This document shows, piece by piece, positions 37,295 to 47,901 of a stretch of DNA of 64,000 nt (positions are counted from its first letter, which is position 1; each line of letters opens with the position of its first letter). Source of the DNA: Flavobacteriales bacterium (GTDB lineage: Bacteria; Bacteroidota; Bacteroidia; Flavobacteriales; Flavobacteriaceae). Where the stretch lies: assembly GCA_018335925.1 (NCBI GenBank), contig JAGXRF010000061.1, positions 20,575-84,574 of the forward strand. Reading direction: 5' to 3'. The translations under genes and the position numbers were made by a program. Under the pieces are notes generated by a model. That model had not been told where the DNA came from. It was given only the letters and a program-made list of their open reading frames with translations, and searched no databases.

Positions 37295-40129
37295 ATGCAA
37301 ACAACTACAGATACCATTGAGGTTTTAGGAGCTAGAGTACACAATTTAAAAAACCTGGATGTTTCTATTCCAAGGGAGAAATTGGTGGTGATTACCGGAC
37401 TTTCGGGTTCCGGAAAATCATCCTTGGCTTTTGATACCATTTATGCAGAAGGTCAACGCAGGTATGTAGAAACTTTTTCTGCCTATGCCCGTCAGTTTTT
37501 AGGTGGATTGGAACGTCCGGATGTGGATAAAATTGATGGCTTATCTCCGGTAATTGCCATTGAACAAAAAACCACCAACAAAAGCCCACGCTCTACCGTT
37601 GGAACTATTACTGAGATTTATGACTTTTTCCGATTGTTGTTTGCACGTGCATCCGATGCTTACAGCTATAACACCGGAAAAAAAATGGTTTCTTACTCTG
37701 ACGATCAAATTGTAGAAATCATTCAAGAACAATTTGCAAACCTCAAAGTGGCATTTTTGGCACCGGTTGTTCGTGCTCGGAAAGGGCATTATGGGGAATT
37801 GTTTCAACAAATTTCCAAACAAGGATTTTTAAAAGTTCGAGTGGATGGAGTAATTGTTGACATTACTCCCGGAATGAAAGTGGACAGATACAAAACCCAC
37901 GATATTGAAATTGTGGTAGATAGAATGTTGGTTGGTACTACCGAAACTGACCAAAAACGAATTTACGAAAGCGTAAAAACCAGCATGCATCATGGAGATG
38001 ATTTGATGATGGTAATTAACTTAGACAACCAACAATTGCGGTATTTCAGCAGAACATTGATGTGTCCGGATACCGGAATTTCTTACCCAAATCCGGAGCC
38101 TAATAGTTTTTCGTTCAATTCACCCAAAGGAGCTTGTGAAACTTGCAATGGTTTGGGGATGGTGCACCATTTGAATTTAGAAAAAATCATTCCAAATCCA
38201 AAACTTTCTATCAAACAAGGAGGTTTGGCTCCCATTGGAGAATACAAAACCACCTGGATTTTTAAGCAAATTGAAACCATTTTAGAACGCTTCGGTCACA
38301 AAATAACCGAACCGATAGAGAATTTATCTGAGGAAGCCATGCAGATGATTTTGCATGGTGGCAATGAACGAATTACCATAGCTTCTAAAACTTTAGGAGT
38401 AAATAAAGAATACCAAATTGATTTTGAAGGAATTGCCTCATTTATTGAAAAGCAGCATGAAGAAGCTACATCAAACAGCATCAAACGTTGGGCTAAGGAG
38501 TTTATGGATGAAAAATCTTGTACAGATTGTGGTGGAAGCAGATTAAAAAAGGAAGCTCTTTATTTTCAATTGGCTGGGCAAAACTTAGGAGATTTGGTGC
38601 AAATGGACTTGCAAGATTTGCAACAATGGATAGAAAATTTACCCAAACACTTGGAGGCCAAACAACTTAAAATTGCTGAGGAAATTTTAAAAGAAATCAA
38701 AACCAGATTGCAGTTTTTACTAGATGTTGGATTGGGATATTTAAACCTCAACCGAAGCTCAAAAACCCTTTCGGGAGGAGAGGCACAACGAATTCGTTTG
38801 GCCACGCAAATTGGTTCGCAATTGGTAGGTGTATTGTATATTTTAGACGAACCAAGCATTGGTTTGCATCAACGAGATAATGATAGATTGATACAATCCT
38901 TAAAGCAACTTCGTGATGTTGGAAACTCGGTTTTGGTGGTGGAGCATGACAGAGACATGATTGAACAAGCCGACTATGTGATAGATATTGGTCCGAAAGC
39001 TGGGTATTATGGTGGACAAATTGTTTCTATGGGAGCACCAAAACAAATGTTGTTAGAGGATACTCTCACGGCAAAGTACCTGAGAAATGAGTTGACCATT
39101 GCGGTGCCAAAAACCAGAAGAAAAGGAAATGGCAAACAATTGGTTTTAAACGGAGCCAAAGGGAACAATTTAAAAAATGTAAATGCAACATTTCCGTTAG
39201 GAACACTGATTTGCGTGACTGGAGTTTCTGGGAGCGGAAAATCGACATTAATCAACGAAACGCTTTATCCAATTTTAAACCAACACTTTTATCACGCAGT
39301 AAAAGAACCTCTACCATATGACTCGATCAAAGGTTTGGAACACTTGGACAAGGTGATTGACATTGACCAAAGTCCGATAGGAAGAAGCCCAAGAAGCAAT
39401 CCGGCAACCTACACCGAAGTTTTTTCAGAAATCAGAAACTTATTTACCAAAACTCCTGAGGCTATGATTCGTGGATATAAACCAGGTAGATTTAGTTTTA
39501 ATGTTTCTGGTGGGAGATGTGAAACCTGCGAAGGATCGGGCATCAAAAAAATAGAAATGAATTTTTTACCCGATGTGTATGTAACTTGCGAAACTTGCAT
39601 GGGAAAACGCTTTAACAGAGAAACTCTAGAAATTAGATACAAAGGAAAATCTATTTCAGATATTTTAGACATGACTATTGATGATGCTGTGGTGTTTTTT
39701 GAAAATATCCCGAAAATTCATCGAAAAATAAAAACCATCCAAGAGGTTGGTTTGGGGTATTTAACTTTAGGGCAACAAAGTACCACTCTATCTGGTGGAG
39801 AAGCACAACGCATCAAATTAGCATCGGAACTTTCTAAAAAAGATACCGGAAACACTTTTTATATTTTAGACGAACCTACTACCGGATTGCATTTTGAAGA
39901 TGTACGTGTATTGATGGAAGTGATTGAAAAGTTGGTGGTAAAAGGAAATACCGTTTTAATTATTGAGCACAATTTAGATGTAATCAAGTTAGCAGATTAC
40001 ATTATTGATATTGGCCCTGAAGGTGGAAAATATGGTGGAGAAATTGTAGCATCTGGAACTCCGGAAGAGGTATGTAAAGCAAAAGGAAGCATTACTGCTC
40101 CCTATTTAAAAAAAGAATTGAACCATTAA
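37295..40129 (+). CDS. uvrA: Excinuclease ABC subunit A
   Basis: [38 protein letters not shown], two ABC signatures [36 protein letters not shown]. Confidence 0.98.
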   Translation: MQTTTDTIEVLGARVHNLKNLDVSIPREKLVVITGLSGSGKSSLAFDTIYAEGQRRYVETFSAYARQFLGGLERPDVDKIDGLSPVIAIEQKTTNKSPRSTVGTITEIYDFFRLLFARASDAYSYNTGKKMVSYSDDQIVEIIQEQFANLKVAFLAPVVRARKGHYGELFQQISKQGFLKVRVDGVIVDITPGMKVDRYKTHDIEIVVDRMLVGTTETDQKRIYESVKTSMHHGDDLMMVINLDNQQLRYFSRTLMCPDTGISYPNPEPNSFSFNSPKGACETCNGLGMVHHLNLEKIIPNPKLSIKQGGLAPIGEYKTTWIFKQIETILERFGHKITEPIENLSEEAMQMILHGGNERITIASKTLGVNKEYQIDFEGIASFIEKQHEEATSNSIKRWAKEFMDEKSCTDCGGSRLKKEALYFQLAGQNLGDLVQMDLQDLQQWIENLPKHLEAKQLKIAEEILKEIKTRLQFLLDVGLGYLNLNRSSKTLSGGEAQRIRLATQIGSQLVGVLYILDEPSIGLHQRDNDRLIQSLKQLRDVGNSVLVVEHDRDMIEQADYVIDIGPKAGYYGGQIVSMGAPKQMLLEDTLTAKYLRNELTIAVPKTRRKGNGKQLVLNGAKGNNLKNVNATFPLGTLICVTGVSGSGKSTLINETLYPILNQHFYHAVKEPLPYDSIKGLEHLDKVIDIDQSPIGRSPRSNPATYTEVFSEIRNLFTKTPEAMIRGYKPGRFSFNVSGGRCETCEGSGIKKIEMNFLPDVYVTCETCMGKRFNRETLEIRYKGKSISDILDMTIDDAVVFFENIPKIHRKIKTIQEVGLGYLTLGQQSTTLSGGEAQRIKLASELSKKDTGNTFYILDEPTTGLHFEDVRVLMEVIEKLVVKGNTVLIIEHNLDVIKLADYIIDIGPEGGKYGGEIVASGTPEEVCKAKGSITAPYLKKELNH

Positions 40130-40140
40130 AAAATAACCAT

Positions 40141-40866
40141 ATGTCTATGAACGAATACGAAAACGAAGACCACAGAATTCAATCAAAGTTTCAACAAAAA
40201 ACTTGGAACGAGATAAGAACTAACGACTCTTGGGCAATTTTTAAAATCATGTCAGAGTTTGTAAATGGTTTTGAAACCATGGGTAGAATAGGGCCTTGTG
40301 TTTCTATTTTCGGGTCTGCCCGAACCAAACCAGACCACGAATATTATTTATTGGCAGAAGAAATTGCTTATAAAATTAGCAAAGCCGGTTACGGAGTAAT
40401 TACTGGTGGTGGCCCTGGAATTATGGAAGCAGGTAATAAGGGAGCACACAGAGGCGGAGGAACTTCGGTAGGACTGAATATCGAATTGCCTTTTGAACAA
40501 CACTTTAATCCTTACATTGATAATGACAAAAACTTACAATTCGATTACTTTTTTGTAAGAAAGGTAATGTTTGTAAAGTATTCACAAGGATTTGTAGTAA
40601 TGCCCGGAGGTTTTGGAACTTTAGACGAGTTGTTTGAAGCAATTACCCTGATTCAAACCAAAAAGATTGGTAGATTTCCTATTATTTTGGTAGGTTCTAG
40701 TTTTTGGGGAGGATTGATGGAATGGATTGAAAATGTGTTATTAGAAAAATACCAAAAAATTAGTCCAGGAGATATGAATCTGTTTAAAATTGTAGATACT
40801 GCAGATGAAGTAGTAGAACATTTGAACAGTTTTTACAAAAAATACAACTTGTCTCCAAACTTCTAA
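40141..40866 (+). CDS. LOG-family Rossmann-fold protein (TIGR00730)
   Basis: VSIFGSARTKPDHEYY, GVITGGGPGIMEAGNKGA, MPGGFGTLDELFE. Confidence 0.95.
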   Translation: MSMNEYENEDHRIQSKFQQKTWNEIRTNDSWAIFKIMSEFVNGFETMGRIGPCVSIFGSARTKPDHEYYLLAEEIAYKISKAGYGVITGGGPGIMEAGNKGAHRGGGTSVGLNIELPFEQHFNPYIDNDKNLQFDYFFVRKVMFVKYSQGFVVMPGGFGTLDELFEAITLIQTKKIGRFPIILVGSSFWGGLMEWIENVLLEKYQKISPGDMNLFKIVDTADEVVEHLNSFYKKYNLSPNF

Positions 40867-40891
40867 GAAATTTGTTTTTAATAAAATTGCT

Positions 40892-42145
40892 ATGAACAAA
40901 AAATTAATTTCTTACGTTGTTATTTTTGGTTTTGGTTTGTTTTCCCCATTTTCGTGGAGCCAAATCGAAATCAAAACCATGGTGTACAACATCTTGCGAT
41001 TTCCGAGTAGCCCACCTGCCAATCGAGAAATTACCTTGCGAAATATTTTACAAGAATACACACCAGATATTTTTATGGTAAATGAATTGGACGATGCCAA
41101 TGGTTCCAATTTGTTGCTAAATCAGTCGTTAAAACCTTTAAATCCTGCCTTCGAAGCAGCTACTTATTATCCCAATCAATCTGCAAATGATCCATTACAA
41201 CAAATGTTGTATTACAACTCGGATAAGTTTGAATTGATATTCGAAACTTTATATCCAACTACTGTTCGGGATATCAATCACTATGTGTTGGCTTTAAAAA
41301 CAGCAGATTACGACACCGACCCGATCAATTTACATGTATTTGTTACGCATTTAAAGTCTAGTACAGGAACTACCAATCAGCAAATTAGACTTCAAATGGT
41401 AAATGTTTTTTTAAATGCATTGGCCGGAGTACCTGCCAATGATTTTGTATTGTTTGCAGGTGATTTGAATTTGTATACCGCTTCGGAGCCTGCATACCAA
41501 GCTTTGCTCAATACAAACAACACACATGTATTGGTAGATCCTATTAATGCATCTGGCTCATGGAGTAACAATGCCAATTTTGCATGGGTACATACCCAAT
41601 CTACCAGAGCTGCAACTGTACCTGGTTGGGGAAATAGTTATGCCACCGGTGGTTTAGATGATCGTTTTGACTTTATTTTAATCAAACAAAACATGCTTAC
41701 CAATCCAAAATTGCAATACGTTCCGGGAACTTACCAAGCTTATGGGAATAATGGAAATTGTTTCGACTTAAGCATCAACAATACCAACTGCACAGGCACT
41801 TTTAGTTTAGCAACCCGACAATTGTTGTTTAACATGAGTGATCATTTACCAGTAGTAATGCAATTACAATCCAACAAAACATTAAAAAATATATCTCCAA
41901 AAATCACTTCAAAAAATTGGGGAACTATTCTTCAAAACCCTTCTAATCAATGGCTTGAAATTTCAATGGAAGAAGACTCTTATCAAGAATTAGAAATTTA
42001 TAACCTACAAGGGCAAAAGATGGAAGGTATTTATGTACCTTCGGGTAATTTCACCAAAGTTTGGGTGGAACATTGGCCTACTGGAGTTTATTGGATTAAA
42101 AACAAAACTTTAGGAGGAACTGCATTAAAATTTGTAAAGCAATAA
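40892..42145 (+). CDS. Secreted endonuclease/exonuclease/phosphatase-family protein with T9SS-like C-terminal tail
   Basis: TMVYNILRFP, LFAGDLNLY, DDRFDFILI, MSDHLPVVMQL; tail ..LEIYNLQGQKMEGIYVPSGNFTKVWVEHWPTGVYWIKNKTLGGTALKFVKQ. Confidence 0.88.
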   Translation: MNKKLISYVVIFGFGLFSPFSWSQIEIKTMVYNILRFPSSPPANREITLRNILQEYTPDIFMVNELDDANGSNLLLNQSLKPLNPAFEAATYYPNQSANDPLQQMLYYNSDKFELIFETLYPTTVRDINHYVLALKTADYDTDPINLHVFVTHLKSSTGTTNQQIRLQMVNVFLNALAGVPANDFVLFAGDLNLYTASEPAYQALLNTNNTHVLVDPINASGSWSNNANFAWVHTQSTRAATVPGWGNSYATGGLDDRFDFILIKQNMLTNPKLQYVPGTYQAYGNNGNCFDLSINNTNCTGTFSLATRQLLFNMSDHLPVVMQLQSNKTLKNISPKITSKNWGTILQNPSNQWLEISMEEDSYQELEIYNLQGQKMEGIYVPSGNFTKVWVEHWPTGVYWIKNKTLGGTALKFVKQ

Positions 42146-44965
42146 TTGAAAAGAATACTCTACATATTGGGGTTATTTTGTGTAACCGTGATAAAGTTGT
42201 ATGGACAAACTTCCATGCAAGTGTTTGCTACTTTTCAGCCTGACAAAAACCGAATGTTGGTGGAACAAAAAATTTTAATTGAAAATCAAATCCAACAACC
42301 CATATTGAAAATTTACCTAAACGACTGGAACCATTCTTTTTCGGGAAAAGATACTCCGTTAGCCAAAAGATTTTCAGATGAATTTATTCGAAATTTTCAT
42401 CTTTCTAAAAACAGCGAAAAAGGATTTACTTCTTTAAAATCACTAGAAATAAAGGAGCAAGAAATTACTTGGTGCAGATTGCCCAATCAAGTAGACATTG
42501 TTGAAATCACATTAAACAAACCTTTGGCTCCGGGAGAAAAAGCAACCATCCTGTTGCAGTATAATATTATTTTACCCAAAACTAAATTTACCGGATTTGG
42601 ACAAAATGCTCCTGATTTTTTTGCCTATCGAAATAGCTTTATCACTCCAGCATTTTTCTCAGAAAAAGATCAAGTAAAATATAGTCATTTGAATATTGAC
42701 GATAATGCAGCAGAGCCATTTACCTCAGAAGTCAAAGTGGTTTATCCGAGTAATTATCATTTTACAAGTGATATGCAAGTAACCGAGCAAACCTTTGAAG
42801 AAAGTTATGCTGTTAAAAAACTCGTTGGAAAAAACAAGAGAGATATCCAAATGTTTTTCACCAAAAAAGCTGTATTTTCCTCTCACAAAAATCAAAAATT
42901 AGAAGTCGCTTACAATATCCAAGACAAAAAATTAAATGCCATTCAAAAAGCGTTGATCATTGACCGGATTGTGCATTATACAGATAGTGTGATTGGGAAA
43001 TATCCGCATCCAAAAATTTTGGTAACCCAACAGGATTATGATAAAAATCCTTTTTACGGCTTAAACCAATTACCAAGTTTTATTAGCCCGTTTGCTGACG
43101 ATTTTGTATTTGAAATTAAATTTTTAAAAACTTTTTTAAATACCTACTTAAAAAATTCATTGCAATTAGACCAACGTAAGTACAATTGGATTTACGATGC
43201 CATTCAGGTGTACGTGATGATGGATTACATTGAGAAATATTATCCGGATGAGAAAATGTTAGGCAATGTATCCAATTTAAAATTATTGAAAGGGTATTAT
43301 TTAACTAAGTTGAAATTTAACCAACAATACAGCTATTACTATTTGTTAATGGCTCGAAAAAATTTAGACCAAGCGATTGGAGATTCCAAAGAAACTTTGC
43401 TTAAATTTAATGAACAAATAGCCGGAAAATACCGAGCTGGGTTAAGTTTAAAATATATAGATGATTATTTAAAGGAGGAAAAAGTTGGATCATCTGTGCA
43501 AAACTTTTACGCAAAAGGAAGCAAACAAAAAGTTACTGAGCAACACTTTGAAGAAATACTTCGATCCAAAACATCGGAAAATTTAGATTGGTATTTTCAA
43601 ACCATTATCCATTCCAGAGATTGGATTGATTTTAAAATTCAAACTTTAGAAAAGAAAAACGATTCTATTTACTTATTGCTAAAAAATAAAACCAAGTCCA
43701 AAGTTCCGGTTCCTATTTACACCTTAAAAAACGACAGCATTCAATCCAAACAATGGATTAGATTTCAAAGAGATACCGTAGTTAAATTCCCAAACCAATC
43801 GATTGATAAAATAGTTTTGAACTACGAAAATGAAGTGCCGGAATATAATTTGCGAAACAATTGGAAAGCTACTAATGGATTTTTATTCAAAAACAGGCCT
43901 TTAAAAGTGAATCTATTTAGAGATATCGAAAATCCGTATAACAACCAATTACTGTACATTCCAACATTTTCTTACAATATTTACAATGGTGCAATGTTAG
44001 GGCTTCGAATTCACAACCGAACTTTTTTAGATAAAGCATTTCGATTTACTTTGAATCCGGAATATGCATTGGGAACCAGAGACTTAAACGGAAGTTTTGG
44101 CATGGAATTAAATGAAATTGAGCGTGAAAGTAATTGGTTCAATACATCTTTATACATGGGAGGTAAGATTTCCAATTTTGCTCCTGATGCTAAATTTTAC
44201 CGTTTTACCCCAAGTATTGTTTTTAGGTGGAGACCAGAGGATTTTAGAAGCAACCACAGCCAACGAATTTTAGCTAGATATGTATTGATTAACAGAGAAC
44301 CTTCAGAATTTGTAAATGTAACCGAATCAACTGTCAATTACTCATTATTAAATGTTCGCTATAACAATATTAAATCAGAATTAATTCATCACAAAGGATT
44401 TAATGTAGATCTTCAATTAGGAAATATTTTTGGCAAAGTAAGTACCGAGTTTGAATACCGAAAATTATTCCCTGACAACCGTTTACTTTCAGTAAGAGCC
44501 TATGCAGGTACTTTTTTGTACAGAAATACCACTTCTGAATTTTTTAGCTTTGGTTTAGATCGTCCGACAGATTATTTATTTGATTACAACTTTTTAGGAG
44601 TATCGGAAACTAGTGGTTTTTGGAGCCAACAGTTTGTGATGGCAGAAGGTGGGTTTAAATCTGTTTTACCCGTAAGATATGCCAACCAATGGATTAGTAC
44701 CTTAAACGTAAGTTATTCTATTTGGAATTGGGTGGAAGCTTATGGGGATATTGGATTTTTAAAAAATCATAACAGCAATGCGGTTTTTCAATATGATTGT
44801 GGTATTAGATTGAACTTTTTACCCGATTATTTTGAATTGTATTTTCCCTTATACTCTAATAACGGATGGGAATGGAATAGAGGAAAATATGCCGAAAAAA
44901 TTCGATTTGTAGTTACTTTAGAACCAAGCAGATTGACCAGTTTATTTACTAGAAAGTGGTTTTAG
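42146..44965 (+). CDS. M1-peptidase-like protein lacking recognisable HExxH, fused to C-terminal outer-membrane beta-barrel-like region
   Basis: Signal peptide, M1-like N-terminal beta domain; WIYDAIQVYVMMDYIEKYYP; barrel-like second half ending TRKWF; TTG start abutting previous stop. Confidence 0.65.
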   Translation: MKRILYILGLFCVTVIKLYGQTSMQVFATFQPDKNRMLVEQKILIENQIQQPILKIYLNDWNHSFSGKDTPLAKRFSDEFIRNFHLSKNSEKGFTSLKSLEIKEQEITWCRLPNQVDIVEITLNKPLAPGEKATILLQYNIILPKTKFTGFGQNAPDFFAYRNSFITPAFFSEKDQVKYSHLNIDDNAAEPFTSEVKVVYPSNYHFTSDMQVTEQTFEESYAVKKLVGKNKRDIQMFFTKKAVFSSHKNQKLEVAYNIQDKKLNAIQKALIIDRIVHYTDSVIGKYPHPKILVTQQDYDKNPFYGLNQLPSFISPFADDFVFEIKFLKTFLNTYLKNSLQLDQRKYNWIYDAIQVYVMMDYIEKYYPDEKMLGNVSNLKLLKGYYLTKLKFNQQYSYYYLLMARKNLDQAIGDSKETLLKFNEQIAGKYRAGLSLKYIDDYLKEEKVGSSVQNFYAKGSKQKVTEQHFEEILRSKTSENLDWYFQTIIHSRDWIDFKIQTLEKKNDSIYLLLKNKTKSKVPVPIYTLKNDSIQSKQWIRFQRDTVVKFPNQSIDKIVLNYENEVPEYNLRNNWKATNGFLFKNRPLKVNLFRDIENPYNNQLLYIPTFSYNIYNGAMLGLRIHNRTFLDKAFRFTLNPEYALGTRDLNGSFGMELNEIERESNWFNTSLYMGGKISNFAPDAKFYRFTPSIVFRWRPEDFRSNHSQRILARYVLINREPSEFVNVTESTVNYSLLNVRYNNIKSELIHHKGFNVDLQLGNIFGKVSTEFEYRKLFPDNRLLSVRAYAGTFLYRNTTSEFFSFGLDRPTDYLFDYNFLGVSETSGFWSQQFVMAEGGFKSVLPVRYANQWISTLNVSYSIWNWVEAYGDIGFLKNHNSNAVFQYDCGIRLNFLPDYFELYFPLYSNNGWEWNRGKYAEKIRFVVTLEPSRLTSLFTRKWF

Positions 44966-45102
44966 AGTCGTTTTTATTGTATAATTCACAACAAAAAAAC
45001 CTAATCAAGCATTCAAAATACATTTTTATCAACAAAAATCGACATAATTTTAAGATATCCTAATTTTTTTCTACATTTGTTTCTTGACAAAATTTCGCAG
45101 GT

Positions 45103-47508
45103 ATGGATGCAAAAACCAAGCAAAAAGATTTAACATTCGAAGATTTTAAAACAGAAGTTTTAAACGATTATAAAATAGCTATTACCTCCAGAGAATGCTC
45201 TTTATTAGGCAGAAAAGAAGTATTGACTGGTAAAGCAAAATTCGGAATTTTTGGAGATGGAAAAGAAATTCCGCAATTAGCAATGGCAAAAGCTTTTGAA
45301 AATGGAGATTTTCGTTCAGGATATTACCGCGACCAAACCTTTATGATGGCTATTGGTGCGTTAAATCCGGTACAATTTTTTGCAGGTTTGTACGGTCACC
45401 CTGATGCAGACTTAGAACCAATGTCGGCTGGTAGACAAATGGGAGGACATTTTGCCACACCTAGTTTGGATGTTAACGGACAATGGAAATCCTTAAAAGA
45501 CCAAAAAAATTCAAGCTCCGATATTTCTCCAACAGCCGGGCAAATGCCTCGTTTGTTAGGTTTGGCACAAGCATCAAAAATTTACAGAAATGTAGAAGCG
45601 TTGCCAAAAAACAATTTGTTTTCTAACCAAGGAAATGAAGTTGCTTGGGGTACCATAGGAAATGCAAGTACCTCCGAAGGTTTGTTTTTTGAAACCATCA
45701 ATGCAGCTGGAGTGTTACAAGTACCTATGGTTATGAGTGTTTGGGACGATGAATACGGAATTTCGGTACATGCCAAATACCAAACCACTAAAGAGAGTAT
45801 CTCTGAAATATTAAAAGGTTTTCAACGTACCGAAAATCAAAACGGTTACGAAATTTTTACTGTAAAAGGTTGGGATTATCCTGCCTTGATACAAACCTAC
45901 CAACAAGCAGCAAAAATTGCCAGAGAACAACATGTTCCGGTATTAATTCACGTACAAGAATTAACCCAGCCTCAAGGACATTCTACTTCAGGTTCGCATG
46001 AACGCTACAAAAGCAAAGAGCGATTAGAGTGGGAACAAATTTGGGATGGCATTGCCCAAATGAGAAATTGGATGTTAGTCCAAGGAATTGCCAACGAAAC
46101 TGAGTTAACAGAATTAGAGGCAGCTGCAAAAACAGAAGTATTGGAAGCCAAAAAAACTGCATGGAGCCAATACATCCAACCAATTAAAGAAGAACAAAGT
46201 GAATTGGTTTCTTTGCTTTCCAATTTCATAAGCAACCATCCGAATGGAGTATTTATCCAACCAATGGTAAATGAGTTGAAAAGCATCAAAGAACCAAACA
46301 GAAAAGATATTTTATCTACTGCCCGAAAAGCCGTCAGACAATTGATTGGTTCCCAGCAAGCAGGAATGCTATCCAAGTGGATAAGCGACTATAAGGAAAA
46401 AATTCAGCCAAAGTACAGTGCACACTTGTTATCAGAATCTGCTCAAAAAGCCACCAATATTAAAGAGGTTTTACCAGTTTATGCAGAAGAAGCCACGCAA
46501 GTAGATGGCAGATTGGTGTTGAGAGATAATTTTGATCAGATATTAGGCAATCATCCAGAGGTGTTGATTTTTGGGGAAGACTCCGGAAATATTGGAGATG
46601 TAAACCAAGGATTAGAAGGATTGCAAGAAAAATATGGCGAATTAAGAGTAAGTGATGCCGGAATTAGAGAAGCTACCATATTAGGTCAAGGTATCGGAAT
46701 GGCCATGCGTGGATTGCGACCAATTGCAGAGATTCAGTATTTAGACTATTTGTTGTATGCATTGCAAATTATGAGTGACGATTTGGCAACCTTGCAATAT
46801 CGAACCCATGGCAAGCAAAAAGCACCTGTGATCATAAGAACACGTGGACACCGATTAGAAGGTATTTGGCATTCTGGTTCCCCAATGGGAATGATTATAC
46901 ATGCCTTGCGTGGCATTCATGTGTTGGTGCCAAGAAACATGACCAAAGCAGCAGGTTTTTACAACACCTTGTTAGAGTCAGACGAGCCCGCTTTGTTGGT
47001 AGAATGTTTGAACGGATACCGTTTAAAAGAAAAAATGCCAACCAATTTGTCAGAAATCAAAACGCCAATTGGAGTGGTGGAAACCATTAAAGCGGGTACA
47101 GATATTACTTTAGTTTCTTATGGTTCTACGCTTCGTTTGGTAGAACAAGCAGCACAAGAATTGCAAGCTTTAAACATTGATTGCGAAATTATTGATGCAC
47201 AAAGTTTACTGCCTTTTGATTTGGGGCACGATTGTGTAAAGAGCGTACAAAAAACCAATCGATTGTTGGTAATTGATGAAGATGTGCCTGGCGGAGCTTC
47301 GGCATACCTTTTACAACAAATTGTGGAAGATCAAAATGGCTATGCTTATTTAGATAGCAAACCGCAAACCTTATCTGCTAATGCACACCGACCTGCTTAT
47401 GGTACAGATGGAGATTACTTTTCTAAACCTTCTGTAGAAGATATGGTGGAGAAAATTTATGAAATCATGCATGAAAGCAATCCAAACAAATATCCAAAAT
47501 TTATCTAA
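45103..47508 (+). CDS. Fused alpha-beta E1 component of 2-oxoacid (branched-chain type) dehydrogenase
   Basis: alpha YYRDQTFMMAIG..; beta IFGEDSGNIGDVNQGLEGLQEKYGELRVSDAGIREATILGQGIGMAMRGLRPIAEIQY. Confidence 0.93.
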   Translation: MDAKTKQKDLTFEDFKTEVLNDYKIAITSRECSLLGRKEVLTGKAKFGIFGDGKEIPQLAMAKAFENGDFRSGYYRDQTFMMAIGALNPVQFFAGLYGHPDADLEPMSAGRQMGGHFATPSLDVNGQWKSLKDQKNSSSDISPTAGQMPRLLGLAQASKIYRNVEALPKNNLFSNQGNEVAWGTIGNASTSEGLFFETINAAGVLQVPMVMSVWDDEYGISVHAKYQTTKESISEILKGFQRTENQNGYEIFTVKGWDYPALIQTYQQAAKIAREQHVPVLIHVQELTQPQGHSTSGSHERYKSKERLEWEQIWDGIAQMRNWMLVQGIANETELTELEAAAKTEVLEAKKTAWSQYIQPIKEEQSELVSLLSNFISNHPNGVFIQPMVNELKSIKEPNRKDILSTARKAVRQLIGSQQAGMLSKWISDYKEKIQPKYSAHLLSESAQKATNIKEVLPVYAEEATQVDGRLVLRDNFDQILGNHPEVLIFGEDSGNIGDVNQGLEGLQEKYGELRVSDAGIREATILGQGIGMAMRGLRPIAEIQYLDYLLYALQIMSDDLATLQYRTHGKQKAPVIIRTRGHRLEGIWHSGSPMGMIIHALRGIHVLVPRNMTKAAGFYNTLLESDEPALLVECLNGYRLKEKMPTNLSEIKTPIGVVETIKAGTDITLVSYGSTLRLVEQAAQELQALNIDCEIIDAQSLLPFDLGHDCVKSVQKTNRLLVIDEDVPGGASAYLLQQIVEDQNGYAYLDSKPQTLSANAHRPAYGTDGDYFSKPSVEDMVEKIYEIMHESNPNKYPKFI

Positions 47509-47509
47509 C

Positions 47510-47839
47510 ATGCTTTCGTGGGAAGATTTTGAAAAAGTTGATATGCGGGTAGGAACCATTTTGGAAGTGAAAGAATTTCCGAAAGCCAAAAAACCCGCAT
47601 ACCAACTTATCATTGACTTTGGTTCACTTGGAATCAAAAAATCTTCTGCACAGATTACAGATTATTATACCCCTGAAAGTTTAATCCACCAACAAGTAAT
47701 TGCTGTGGTAAACTTTCCACCCAAACAAATCGCAAATTTTATCAGCGAGTGTTTGGTGTTGGGCTTGGTACAAGATAATGGCAGTGTTATTTTATTGCAA
47801 CCACAACAAAAAGTGGATGATGGGAAAAGAGTTTGGTAA
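47510..47839 (+). CDS. csaA: CsaA-type tRNA-binding protein
   Basis: MLSWEDFEKVDMRVGTILEVKEFPKAKKPAYQLIIDFG; ATG immediately after E1 stop. Confidence 0.92.
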   Translation: MLSWEDFEKVDMRVGTILEVKEFPKAKKPAYQLIIDFGSLGIKKSSAQITDYYTPESLIHQQVIAVVNFPPKQIANFISECLVLGLVQDNGSVILLQPQQKVDDGKRVW

Positions 47840-47901
47840 GCAAGTACCTAATTCTAACAATACAACTTATAAGCTGAATTCGGATTTCGCAAAGACTAAT
47901 T

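Noticed and set aside
38041-38160. Degenerate first zinc finger of UvrA (CPDTG instead of CxxC)
   Set aside because: Variation in this module appears common and I could not show it is unusual for the lineage.
46005-46376. 123-aa minus-strand ORF
   Set aside because: Fully antisense to the fused E1 gene.
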